NCBI RefSeq assembly: GCF_043769475.1
Contig: NZ_CP171729.1
Coordinates: 1,054,001 to 1,118,000 of the forward strand
Source: Allomesorhizobium sp043769475
GTDB lineage: Bacteria > Pseudomonadota > Alphaproteobacteria > Rhizobiales > Rhizobiaceae
Length of the DNA stretch: 64,000 nt
Direction of reading: 5' to 3'
The notes under the pieces are model-generated. The model searched no databases. It was not told the DNA's origin and was given only the letters and a program-made list of their open reading frames with translations. Position 1 is the first letter of the stretch; each line of letters begins with the position of its first letter. A program made the translations under genes and the position numbers. Of this stretch, positions 26,657 to 33,879 are shown in pieces.

Positions 26657-27161
26657 GGCTCTCTCCATAACTGGAGAAACCAACATGCGCGCTCACTAAA
26701 AGTTCCAGTTTAAGCGCATGCGAGCGGCCAGAGCGGACTGCCGCTACCGGTCAACTTTCTCCGCTTCTGCGTAGACCGCGCGCGTTGAGACGATGAGCAT
26801 CTACGAGATCGTCAGCATGCTCCGAGATCGGACGTGGGCGTCCGCCAAGGAGAGCGAACGGCCCGCTCGCTTAGCCCCGTCAGAACAAGGCCGTCCAGTT
26901 CGGCGGGCCATTCGGTGAACTTATCGTACACCGTCCACAGCTCGTCGGGATCCTTTTGGATATCCTAACGTGGGGGCATTTGCAGACGCTAAGGGCAGGC
27001 TGAAGATGATGGCAAGGTGGGACGATAGAAGAGCGCTGCACTGACGGTCAGATATGTATTCCCGGATAAGTTGCCGGACGCGAAGCTAACGACAACTTTC
27101 GGCCTGGTAAGTAGATTGTTCTCACAGGCTGGGGGAACAGACCTCCCCCGGTTCAACTTGA
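26657..27161. other. Intergenic stretch with a decayed open frame
   Basis: No intact gene. Near 26859-26909 the minus strand reads PAELDGLVLTGLSERAVR, a near-copy of a sequence at 28292-28342 (47 of 51 bases identical), so this is a remnant of a duplicated small gene. The rest shows nothing I recognise. Confidence 0.5.
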
Positions 27162-27196
27162 AGGCCCGGCCGATAACGTCCCTTCCGGTCGGGCCT
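27162..27196. terminator. Hairpin terminator
   Basis: Arms AGGCCCGGCCG and CGGTCGGGCCT (one mismatch) with a 13-base loop, followed on the plus strand by CTCTTTAT. It lies 21 bp beyond the stop of the minus-strand gene at 27218 and may serve that gene. Confidence 0.5.
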
Positions 27197-27217
27197 CTCT
27201 TTATGTTCTGGATTAGG

Positions 27218-27481
27218 TCACTCATTCGGAAGGGCACTGGCAGCCTGCTTATAGCCAGGATGCAGTTCAGCCCTCGGAGTCCGCATCCAAGGCGCTTTAT
27301 CGCCCGTGACTGCCTCAATGGCCGTGACGATCGCCGCATTCAATTCTGTCAGCGCGCGGGAATGGTCGCATGACGGGGAGATGATCGGATCGCAGCAGGC
27401 GCGGTGCAGTTCCGTCGCCGCGTTCATGAACCGCTCGATTTCGGATTGGGTGAGGTAGGTGATTTCCTTACGCCTGGACAT
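27218..27481 (-). CDS. Small hypothetical protein
   Basis: An 87-residue protein with a helical N-terminus (EITYLTQSEIERFMNAATEL), a Cys pair (ACCDPIISPSCDH) and LTELNAAIVTAIEAVTGDKA. Unknown function. Confidence 0.55.
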   Translation of the reverse strand: MSRRKEITYLTQSEIERFMNAATELHRACCDPIISPSCDHSRALTELNAAIVTAIEAVTGDKAPWMRTPRAELHPGYKQAASALPNE

Positions 27482-27631
27482 GGCTATCTCCGATGGGTTG
27501 AGAATCGCCGCACTAGGACATTATTCCTGACGCGCTGAATGGGACCAAGGCTTGCCCAAAAAGGCTAAAGTTGCCGGAAGCCTGCCAGACGCGATAGCGT
27601 TGGGGCGCAGCGCAATTTGGGGTTGGGGTAT

Positions 27632-27928
27632 ATGGCTAGGCTTGAGGACAAGCCATTCAACGAATACGTGACGATTAAGGCCGCGCGAGGTCAACGTCAG
27701 AACATTTCCAGCGCCCGCGAGGCCGCCGATTGGCTGCTCTATAAATGGCCGGCCGAGGAGGACACGGACAAAGCTTGGCGGGCGCGCAAGGCCTGCCTTG
27801 AAGCTCTGCAGGGGAAGGTCGAGACGGCAGCTGCTCGCCAGGCATTCAGAGACGCTGCCGAGGAAGCGGGCATCCTGATCGGCGACGCTTTCCGGCCGGC
27901 GCCCAAGCCCATGAAGCGGAAACGATAG
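27632..27928 (+). CDS. DUF982 family protein
   Basis: A 98-residue protein of the rhizobial DUF982 family: beta N-terminus (PFNEYVTIKAARGQRQNISS), AREAADWLLYKWPAE, then KACLEALQGKVETAAARQAF and AAEEAGILIGDAF. The family is abundant in Rhizobiales and has no known function. The ATG at 27632 fits the family start better than the one at 27617. Confidence 0.8.
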   Translation: MARLEDKPFNEYVTIKAARGQRQNISSAREAADWLLYKWPAEEDTDKAWRARKACLEALQGKVETAAARQAFRDAAEEAGILIGDAFRPAPKPMKRKR

Positions 27929-28434
27929 TCCTGCGCTGGCAGAATAACAATCTTGCAACTGGGCCGAACTTCTTGCGAACATCCACGGCGGATTCGCCGG
28001 AGATTGCAATTCTTGCGCGTGTTGAGAGGCATCCATGCACGATCATAGATCCCCGCGTCCAATCCCTTTGCGCTGAATTCGACGTCGAGATTGTTCCCGG
28101 CAGCATTTATTCTGAGCCGGGGCAGACCAGGGCGCCGGTGACCATCCACGGCGAGGCCCACGCGCGCCTCGTCCTGTGCGGAGGACAAGGGCAAACGCGC
28201 TGGCTGACCAGCGCGTTTTTACAGGTAACGTAACCCTTGGGCATTCGGTCGACGTAGTCCCTCAGGTTAAGCGTGCCAACGAACTTTCTTGCGGCCCGCT
28301 CGTTTAGCCCCGTGAGAACCAGGCAGTCCAGTTCGGCGGGCCGTGCGCTTCCCCACGATGCATGCTTCGCCGGGGAGGAATTTGCGCATGAAATTAGACG
28401 CACGAACGCATCTGAGCGGCACGGCGGGATAGAA
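27929..28434. other. Stretch without a confident gene
   Basis: Overlapping open frames exist on both strands. The minus-strand frame containing PAELDCLVLTGLNERAARKF (about 28230-28345) is the better-preserved copy of the remnant at 26859-26909. A plus-strand frame at 27973-28233 has no recognisable features. Confidence 0.4.
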
Positions 28435-28695
28435 ATGACCTTTCTGCTGTTCCTCCGCGGCCTTATCCTCGTGCTTTTGGTGTTTGGGATCACCACCTAT
28501 GTGGTTACGCAATCGCTCTGGGCGACGTTCATTCGAACCGTGATCTGCGCGGTTCTGCTGCAGATCGGCTATTTCGCCGCGGTCCTGTTCCTCGTATGGC
28601 GGTCGGCCGGTACGAGGAAGATTGAAGAAAGCATGGCACATGAACCCGAAGGCTCGCCCGACCAAAGACCAGGCAGGCAAGGTCGGCCTGTTTGA
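28435..28695 (+). CDS. SyrA-type exopolysaccharide production repressor (ExoX-like)
   Basis: An 86-residue small membrane protein with two TMs: LILVLLVFGITTYVVTQSLW, then TVICAVLLQIGYFAAVLFLV, followed by a charged tail. The TYVxTQSLW and LLQxGYFxAVLF pattern is that of SyrA/ExoX proteins, which modulate succinoglycan synthesis in rhizobia post-transcriptionally. The ATG at 28435 is chosen; the open frame upstream is not family-like. It sits on the tRNA-Arg element along with a MucR homologue, another exopolysaccharide regulator family. Confidence 0.78.
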   Translation: MTFLLFLRGLILVLLVFGITTYVVTQSLWATFIRTVICAVLLQIGYFAAVLFLVWRSAGTRKIEESMAHEPEGSPDQRPGRQGRPV

Positions 28696-28744
28696 CGGGG
28701 GTCGTCCCGCGCTCGCATCATCCGTGAGCGGAGGTGCGTGAGGA

Positions 28745-28972
28745 CTAATCGGACCTGCAGATGACTTTGCTGAACATGGTGCCGTTGCGGTTAAACGCCC
28801 GGAGATGATCGAGCGTGCGGGCGTCATCCATCGTGTCGCCCCAGCTGCCGACGATGGCCAGCAGATCATCGGCCGCACCGAGCTTCGCTAGGGCGAAGTA
28901 GATTTCGTTGACGATGGCCCGCCTTATGGGGTCGTCCGCGGGCAGCGCCTTGATCTCAATCACTCTCATCAA
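28745..28972 (-). CDS. Small conserved hypothetical protein
   Basis: A 75-residue helical protein (IRRAIVNEIYFALAKLGAAD; DARTLDHLRAFNRNGTMFSK). Its composition and length fit small unnamed rhizobial proteins. Function unknown. Confidence 0.55.
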   Translation of the reverse strand: MMRVIEIKALPADDPIRRAIVNEIYFALAKLGAADDLLAIVGSWGDTMDDARTLDHLRAFNRNGTMFSKVICRSD

Positions 28973-29058
28973 TCAAACCTGCTCAAAGGGCAGATCGCCG
29001 AAGGACAGGACTTTGCATTCAGCGATCTGCCCGCCCGCCCCTTAATGAAATTCAACAG

Positions 29059-29367
29059 TCATTTGATAATATGCACGATCTTGCGGGTTTCCGGTTCGAC
29101 TAGGACAGTCTGCCCACCGGCGACAACGTAGCTGTACTTCACGTCCGGAAGGTCCACTTTGTGCACCTCGACCGACTCCGGCAGAGTGGCTCCGATTTCA
29201 ATCTTGACATCGGCAGGCAGCTCGACGGACGCCACGTTCTGTTTCGTGACGTACTCCCGAATAACGGTCTCTTGTTCGGGAGCGATTACGACGGTCTGAG
29301 CAGTCGCGATGCTGACGCTGCCAAGAAGCAGAAGGCCAGCGGCGATGCCGGAAAGATGCATTCTCAT
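29059..29367 (-). CDS. DUF1236 secreted protein
   Basis: A 102-residue exported protein: signal peptide (GIAAGLLLLGSVSIATA), then TVVIAPEQETVIREYVTKQN, ELPADVKIEIGATLPESVEV and DVKYSYVVAGGQTVLVEPET, the DUF1236 pattern. GGGAG lies 6 bases before the ATG at 29367. Function unknown; rhizobial genomes carry many copies. Confidence 0.8.
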   Translation of the reverse strand: MRMHLSGIAAGLLLLGSVSIATAQTVVIAPEQETVIREYVTKQNVASVELPADVKIEIGATLPESVEVHKVDLPDVKYSYVVAGGQTVLVEPETRKIVHIIK

Positions 29368-29762
29368 AAATTTTCTCCCTTGTGCAAACAATTGATAAGC
29401 CGTCGCATTGCGTCAGCAGCAAACCCTAAACACCGTGACAAGCACTTCCGCCCGGCGACCTACTCAAACTCGGCTAGGCAAAATTTGTTCCCTTGGAAGC
29501 ACTTATTCAACTCGACGGGACTTGCCTGGTAGCATTCTTCTTCAAATCGCTAAATTTGTTACAATTTCGGATGCTCGCCAAGGCGTACGCGGAACCAACA
29601 CGGCACGACCGCGGTGCCGGGAAGCCAAAGCGGATATACTTCTGCTAGCTACCTTGCGAAGGGACAGCAACGGAATAAGGTCAACAGGTCGCCCGCCATC
29701 CTCTGGCATCCGGGCGATTGAAAGAGCCGATCACGCTTTCGCCTAACAGGCAGGAGGCGTTC
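29368..29762. other. Intergenic region
   Basis: Holds the promoters of the divergent DUF1236 gene and the 70-residue gene at 29763. No repeat, RNA gene or credible open frame was found. Confidence 0.5.
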
Positions 29763-29975
29763 ATGGCTTTCACCGGAATATATAGGCCCCACGAACTGGC
29801 GTTGCTCCGCAAGGTCCTGGATGACGCAAGCGCTGGTATTGAGCGGTCCAGCCTTGACCACCTAGACGCCGCTTACCTTGTTCTGTCCCTGTTCGAAAAG
29901 GGCGCGAGAACTGCCGAGGAGTTGAAGGCAGCACTGGACGACGCCTTGGCAGGCAACGAGCGCCGTCGGGCCTAA
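29763..29975 (+). CDS. Small conserved hypothetical protein
   Basis: A 70-residue helical protein (HELALLRKVLDDASAGIERS; AAYLVLSLFEKGARTAEELK) starting at ATG 29763, preceded by CAGGAGG. Of unknown function; the helix pattern suggests a small folded domain. Confidence 0.55.
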   Translation: MAFTGIYRPHELALLRKVLDDASAGIERSSLDHLDAAYLVLSLFEKGARTAEELKAALDDALAGNERRRA

Positions 29976-30324
29976 TCAGACTTTCTCAAGCGGCCACAGC
30001 GCGAATGGGAAACCGCAGCGCTCAGCGCCACGGTTCAGCCAGCCAAGGCAAGGCCTACAGCCATGCTGAGACCGATGGTTACGCCGGTCAGAAAGTTGCC
30101 AACCAACCAAGCGGCAACAGGGCGCCAATCAAAGTCGGCGCGTTAATCAGCGCTGTGAGTTGGTCAATGTGTTGTCCATACACGCATAATGGATCAGACC
30201 GCAGCGCCCTCCCTTGCCGCTAGCACCAGGTGTGGTCGCTGTGTGGCTGATGGCTGTGGTCGCCGCTGCGGTCGTGGTCTACTGTGACGGTGAAGCCGAC
30301 ATGCGGCCGAAAAGGGAGGCAGGA
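29976..30324. other. Intergenic region, possible decayed gene
   Basis: The minus strand has a short hydrophobic frame (LVGNFLTGVTIGLSMAVGLA) without an adequate start, perhaps a decayed small membrane protein. Nothing else is recognised. Confidence 0.3.
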
Positions 30325-30519
30325 ATGGGTTATTATTCCTACGCTTGCAAAGAGTATCCGGGAATGGAGATGTGCCCAGGACGGTTCGAAGCGGAGACAG
30401 AAGAAGAGCTATGGAAGCACATTGAGCTCCATGCCTCAGTCGCTCACAAAGAGGATTCTGCCTTGTGGTCTCCTGACGATAGAGCACAGGTCGAGGCTCT
30501 CATTAGGAGGTCTGCCTAA
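30325..30519 (+). CDS. DUF1059 family small protein
   Basis: A 64-residue protein with the DUF1059 pattern: YSYACKEYPGMEMCPGRFEA, ETEEELWKHIELHASVAH. The two cysteines and histidines could bind a metal. GGGAGGCAGG precedes the ATG at 30325. A hairpin terminator follows at 30604. Confidence 0.75.
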   Translation: MGYYSYACKEYPGMEMCPGRFEAETEEELWKHIELHASVAHKEDSALWSPDDRAQVEALIRRSA

Positions 30520-30603
30520 GGGGGTTCCTCTATGCCTGATGCTTGCGCCAAAAGCCAAAACGGACGGGCGGCTGGGTCGTCCGGCCATTGGCAAGCCGCA
30601 ACA

Positions 30604-30644
30604 AAAAAGACCCGGCGCAATCTGGCGGGAGAGACCGGGCCTTT
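30604..30644 (+). terminator. Rho-independent terminator
   Basis: AAAAGACCCGG pairs with CCGGGCCTTTT (one mismatch) around an unstructured loop, with A and T tails. It follows the DUF1059 gene by about 85 bp. Confidence 0.6.
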
Positions 30645-31084
30645 TAGGTCACGATGAGTTCAATGCAGCGGTGACATTTCAAAGTCTGCGCCCGTTTGGT
30701 TAATGAGCGGTTAACGGGCAGGAGGGCGACGGTTGGAATCGCAGAGCCAGCACCGCCATTGTCTACATCTCGTTGTTCTCGATGATCCCAGCTTCGCCTT
30801 CGGCCGGCTGCCCTGGCTGAGCTGCTTTCCGCAGCCTCACGCCTGCGCCGCGCCGCTTAGACTGCTACATAGAGCAATGCCGTGGCTCGAAGCCGGTCGG
30901 CGTGATTGGCTTACCTACTGCACCATCAAACGCGGCGAGCATTACGAAGCTGGACGATAGAAAGCCCGCTGCGGACGGGGCGATCGCGCAACGGGCTTTT
31001 CGGCGCTCTTGATAGTAGGCGCCTTTACTAGCTCCAACAACCGTTGCGGACGGCACTTGTTCCGAATCGGCGGCATTAATTGCG
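30645..31084. other. Intergenic region with hairpin
   Basis: No supported gene. An inverted repeat AAAGCCCG/CGGGCTTTT at 30961-31000 could be a further terminator. An open frame at 30733-30960 has no family character. Confidence 0.35.
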
Positions 31085-31133
31085 GAAAAGCCCGACCGGC
31101 TGGGCGGGGATAGGGATGGGGCCGGCCGGGCTG
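31085..31133 (-). terminator. Terminator hairpin downstream of the MucR homologue
   Basis: GCCCGACCGGC pairs with GCCGGCCGGGC (one mismatch); read on the minus strand it ends GGGCTTTTCC. It is 70 bp beyond the regulator's stop. Confidence 0.55.
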
Positions 31134-31203
31134 TTCGGCGAGTTGCGGTGCCGATGAACTATACTGGAAGCGAAACGGGGCGAAGGTGAGGCGCGCGCCG
31201 CTT

Positions 31204-31641
31204 CTACGCTGCCGCCTTGCGGCCGCGGGTCTTGCGCTTTTCACCCGGCTTGCGGCCGAGACCCATGCTCTTGGCCAAAGTCGAGCGGGTGGCGGCGTAG
31301 TTCGGCGCGACCATGGGATAGTCGCTCGGCAGTTTCCATTTCGCGCGGTATTCGTCCGGCGTCATACCGTAGCCTGTCTTGAGATGGCGCTTCAGCGATT
31401 TGAACTTCCTGCCGTCCTCGAGCGAGATAATGTAGTCCGGCGTTACCGATTTCTTGATCGAAACGGCAGGCTTCTGAGGTTCAGCCTCGGCAGGAAATGC
31501 GGCGCCATTGACCTGGCCAAGCGCTGTGTAGACGTCAGCAATTAGCTTTGGCAGTTCGCCGGCCGGGACGGGGTTGTTGCTCACATAAGCGGCCACAACG
31601 TCGGCCGTGAGTTCGATCTGCAATTCGCTTTTTTCGGTCAT
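31204..31641 (-). CDS. Ros/MucR family regulator lacking zinc ligands
   Basis: A 145-residue homologue of Ros/MucR, transcriptional regulators of exopolysaccharide and symbiosis or virulence genes. The DNA-binding core is clear: DYIISLEDGRKFKSLKRHL, TGYGMTPDEYRAKWKLPSDY, PMVAPNYAATRSTLAKSMGL, with the basic tail GRKPGEKRKTRGRKAAA. The usual first zinc ligand (ICLEDG) is Ser, and the last one (THY) is Gly in TGY. Ros-family proteins from Mesorhizobium loti are known that keep the fold and bind DNA without zinc, so the protein may still work. It is carried on the tRNA-Arg element and may control its own or host genes. Confidence 0.88.
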   Translation of the reverse strand: MTEKSELQIELTADVVAAYVSNNPVPAGELPKLIADVYTALGQVNGAAFPAEAEPQKPAVSIKKSVTPDYIISLEDGRKFKSLKRHLKTGYGMTPDEYRAKWKLPSDYPMVAPNYAATRSTLAKSMGLGRKPGEKRKTRGRKAAA

Positions 31642-31767
31642 TGAAATTCTCCCTCAAATTCGCGCGCTTTGTTTAGCCGCGAATGCAGGGGACGGCAATT
31701 AGATCAAAGACGTTCGACTGGAGAAATCCGGGGCTAAACCATACATTGTAGCTGCCGCTAACCCGGC

Positions 31768-31825
31768 AAGCACCGCACGGCCAATCGCCATGTGAAAACC
31801 ATGGAACACTCGCCGTGCGGTGCTT
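31768..31825 (+). promoter_or_regulatory. Long hairpin in the leader of the AlpA-like gene
   Basis: AAGCACCGCACGG and CCGTGCGGTGCTT form a perfect 13-bp stem with a 32-base loop, followed by TTCTATTTG, then GAGGAGGGG and the ATG at 31845. It looks like an attenuator or terminator directly before the ribosome site. Confidence 0.55.
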
Positions 31826-31844
31826 TCTATTTGAGGAGGGGAAA

Positions 31845-32096
31845 ATGCAGGACATCCAGCCGCGCGGGCTTCGACGCACCGCGGCCGCAGCCTATATCGG
31901 CATTTCGCCATCGCTTTTCGACAGAGCGCGCGCCGCTGGCGTCATCCCGGCTCCAAGGCAGATGTTCGGAGTGGCGCTATGGGATCGACACGATCTGAAC
32001 TCGTTGTTCGACGGCAAGCCGGCAATGAAGGCTGATAACGACAATTCCTCCGATTATTGGGACCGCGAATGCGCCACCGGAAACCTCGCTTCATAA
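31845..32096 (+). CDS. AlpA-like helix-turn-helix protein (putative excisionase)
   Basis: An 83-residue protein: RGLRRTAAAAYIGISPSLFD is a MerR/AlpA-type winged HTH, with RAAGVIPAPRQMFGVALWDR following. The tail has a DNDN motif and extends over the integrase start by 28 bp. Small HTH proteins next to tyrosine integrases usually direct excision. A strong GAGGAGGGG lies before the ATG. Confidence 0.75.
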   Translation: MQDIQPRGLRRTAAAAYIGISPSLFDRARAAGVIPAPRQMFGVALWDRHDLNSLFDGKPAMKADNDNSSDYWDRECATGNLAS

Positions 32097-33030
32097 ACGA
32101 ATACATTGATCGGCACGGCAGGCCGCGCGTCTATTTGCGCCGACCCGGTTCGCCACAGATTGCGCTGCCGACGCCGCTCTACTCACAAGGGTTCTGGACG
32201 GCATATCACGCTGCGATGGATGACAACCCGGTCAAGGCCAGCCGCCTTAAGCCGGGATCAGTCGCATTGGCGGTACTCGGCTATTATCGCTCGCTGGAAT
32301 TCAAATCGTTGGCGGCATCGACGCAGGCTGTTTATCGCGGCGTGCTCGACCGGTTCCGCGCCAAGCATGGCGACGCACCGATTGCCGGTCTCCAGACGCG
32401 CCACGTTAACAAACTGATTGACGACATGGCCGACACGCCAGCGGCGGCTAGCAACTTCCGAAAGCGGCTTTCCGCAGTCATGGATTATGCCGTGTCCGTT
32501 GGTATGCGAACCGACAATCCGGTCGGCACCGCCAAGCGAATCAAACTGAAATCGCCAGGCCATCGGACATGGACAGAGGAAGACATAGCCGCCTTCCGCA
32601 AGCATTGGGCAATCGGAACGCCCCAGCGGCTGGCTACGCACCCGCCTTTATCTCGACCAGCTTTGGCGCGGCACGATCGGAGAAGGCGTTTTCTGCCTAC
32701 ATATCGGAAGCGGCGGGCAAGGCTGGCCTGCCGCCTAAGTCGGCGCCGCATGGTCTTCGCAAGGCAGCCTGCCGTCGATTGGCGGAGGCTGAATGTTCGG
32801 CGATGGAAATCATGTCGATTACCGGCCACACCGATATCAAGGAGATTGAGCGCTATTGCCGAGACGCTGCCAAGAGGCGGCTATCCGCGACTGCGATGGA
32901 TAAATTGCAGAAGGGCTTCGACATAAGATTGCCTAACCCTGATGAGGGGTTAGGCGAAACCGACGATAACGCATTGATTTCATTGATGCAGAAAGGAGAT
33001 TGGCGATCCCGACAGGATTCGAACCTGTGA
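32069..33030 (+). pseudogene. Tyrosine integrase with internal deletion and frameshift
   Basis: The N-terminal part (RPRVYLRRPGSPQIALPTPL; core-binding SLAASTQAVYRGVLDRFRAK) is intact in one frame to about 32635 (GTPQRLA). The C-terminal part resumes in another frame with PHGLRKAACRRLAEAE (HxxR), GHTD and the tyrosine in IERYCRDAA. The segment holding the first catalytic arginine and the lysine, around 90 residues, is missing. The protein cannot be active. Its last codons (DWRSRQDSNL) lie within the tRNA/att sequence. Confidence 0.85.
33001..33019. repeat. attR-type repeat within tRNA-Arg
   Basis: The tRNA 3' end segment TGGCGATCCCGACAGGATT; its exact copy at 14008-14026 defines the other end of the element. 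Confidence 0.85.
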
Positions 33031-33077
33031 CCATCGGCTTAGAAGGCCGGTGCTCTATCCAGCTGAGCTACGGGACC
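33001..33077 (-). tRNA. tRNA-Arg (TCT)
   Basis: A complete cloverleaf of 77 nt with encoded CCA. The acceptor arms are GGTCCCG/CGGGATC, the D-arm GCTCAGCTGGATAGAGC, the anticodon loop CTTCTAAG (TCT) and the T-arm CAGGTTCGAATCCTG. It is intact, restored by the integrated element. Confidence 0.96.
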
Positions 33078-33137
33078 GCACTCCGCCCCTTGCGGGCCGG
33101 CGCCCGCTGCGGCGCGTCTGGCGCAAGAATTTCGCGC

Positions 33138-33443
33138 TCAATGCGTCCAGGGGATTTTGCGGTCATAGCGGAAATTCTCCGCATAGGAAATCTGCCGGCG
33201 CTTGGCTTCCTTCGGCTCCTGCACCCGGAAGTCCAGTCCGTGCTTCTGTGCGTAGGCGATCGCCTCTTCCTTCGAATTGAAGGTGAGACGAATCTGGCTC
33301 TTCATATCGCCTGACGACGTATAGCCCATCAGCGGGTCGATCTTGCGCGGCTGCTCGGCGTCGAATTCGAGAACCCAGTAGCCGGTCTTGGCTTGGCCGG
33401 ACTGCATCGCGGTCTTGGCAGGGCTGAAAATGCGTGCGGACAT
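33138..33443 (-). CDS. NDUFS4-type accessory subunit of complex I
   Basis: A 101-residue protein of the ETC complex I subunit conserved region family, homologous to mitochondrial NDUFS4: RIFSPAKTAMQSGQAKTGYW, PLMGYTSSGDMKSQIRLTF, SKEEAIAYAQKHGLDFRVQE, ending RYDRKIPWTH. It stabilises the peripheral arm of NADH:quinone oxidoreductase and is typical of alphaproteobacteria. ATG at 33443 chosen; upstream codons belong to the tRNA-Pro locus. Confidence 0.92.
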   Translation of the reverse strand: MSARIFSPAKTAMQSGQAKTGYWVLEFDAEQPRKIDPLMGYTSSGDMKSQIRLTFNSKEEAIAYAQKHGLDFRVQEPKEAKRRQISYAENFRYDRKIPWTH

Positions 33444-33471
33444 CGATGCCTCACTTCCCGGTTCAAGCATC

Positions 33472-33548
33472 TGGTCGGAGTGGCAGGATTCGAACCTGCG
33501 ACCCCCTGATCCCAAATCAGGTGCGCTACCAGGCTGCGCTACACTCCG
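33472..33548 (-). tRNA. tRNA-Pro (TGG)
   Basis: A 77-nt cloverleaf with encoded CCA; acceptor arms CGGAGTG/CACTCCG, D-arm GCGCAGCCTGGTAGCGC, anticodon loop TTTGGGA (TGG), T-arm GCAGGTTCGAATCCTGC. A partial copy of its 5' half is at 38708. Confidence 0.96.
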
Positions 33549-33879
33549 GTGTCGATCTTCGACGCTGAATTCCCTAGGGTTTTCGCTGTTTCGGCGCAAG
33601 GGGCAGAACAGCGAAAGCGCACAGAAATTGGAACAAAACGCCTACAGTGGTACCGAATGGTTCCGTAAGTCCCACGAACGTTCGGTGGATGTTCCTCCGA
33701 CGGAGTGAAGGATCGTCTCTAGTGAGCTGTCGATATGAGGCTCAGGGACTCAAATTGTAGTAGTGGCGGCGCGGAGATAGCGAGCTATGCCCATCAAGCC
33801 AGTCCAGCAAGCCGAAGTAGATGGTGTGGAGTTCGGAGGCGTTCCCGCAGCGGTTCTTGTCAGGATTGCTGCGCCGACG
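33549..33879. other. Upstream region of tRNA-Pro, no gene
   Basis: Contains the tRNA-Pro promoter region and the start of the degraded MscS sequence. A motif GGCGCAAGGGG at 33593-33603 recurs at about 38784 beside the partial tRNA copy, so the repeat extends into the promoter region. Confidence 0.4.

Larger units (their letters stand above)
14008..33019. mobile_element. 19-kb integrative element in tRNA-Arg(TCT), satellite-like
   Basis: Bounded by an exact 19-bp direct repeat of the tRNA-Arg 3' end (14008-14026 and 33001-33019). Inside are a broken tyrosine integrase next to the tRNA, an AlpA-like gene, a primase and RepA-like ATPase with a repeat array, a prohead protease, a terminase small subunit, an IS5-type insertion and many small cargo genes. 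Major capsid, portal, large terminase and tail genes are absent. It could be a phage satellite or a prophage truncated around the IS. Confidence 0.82.

Noticed and set aside
26383..26713. Plus-strand open frames over the CsbD gene
   Set aside because: The minus-strand CsbD protein has clear family sequence; the plus-strand frames have none.
30733..30960. A 75-residue open frame
   Set aside because: No ribosome site, odd composition and no recognisable segment; probably chance.
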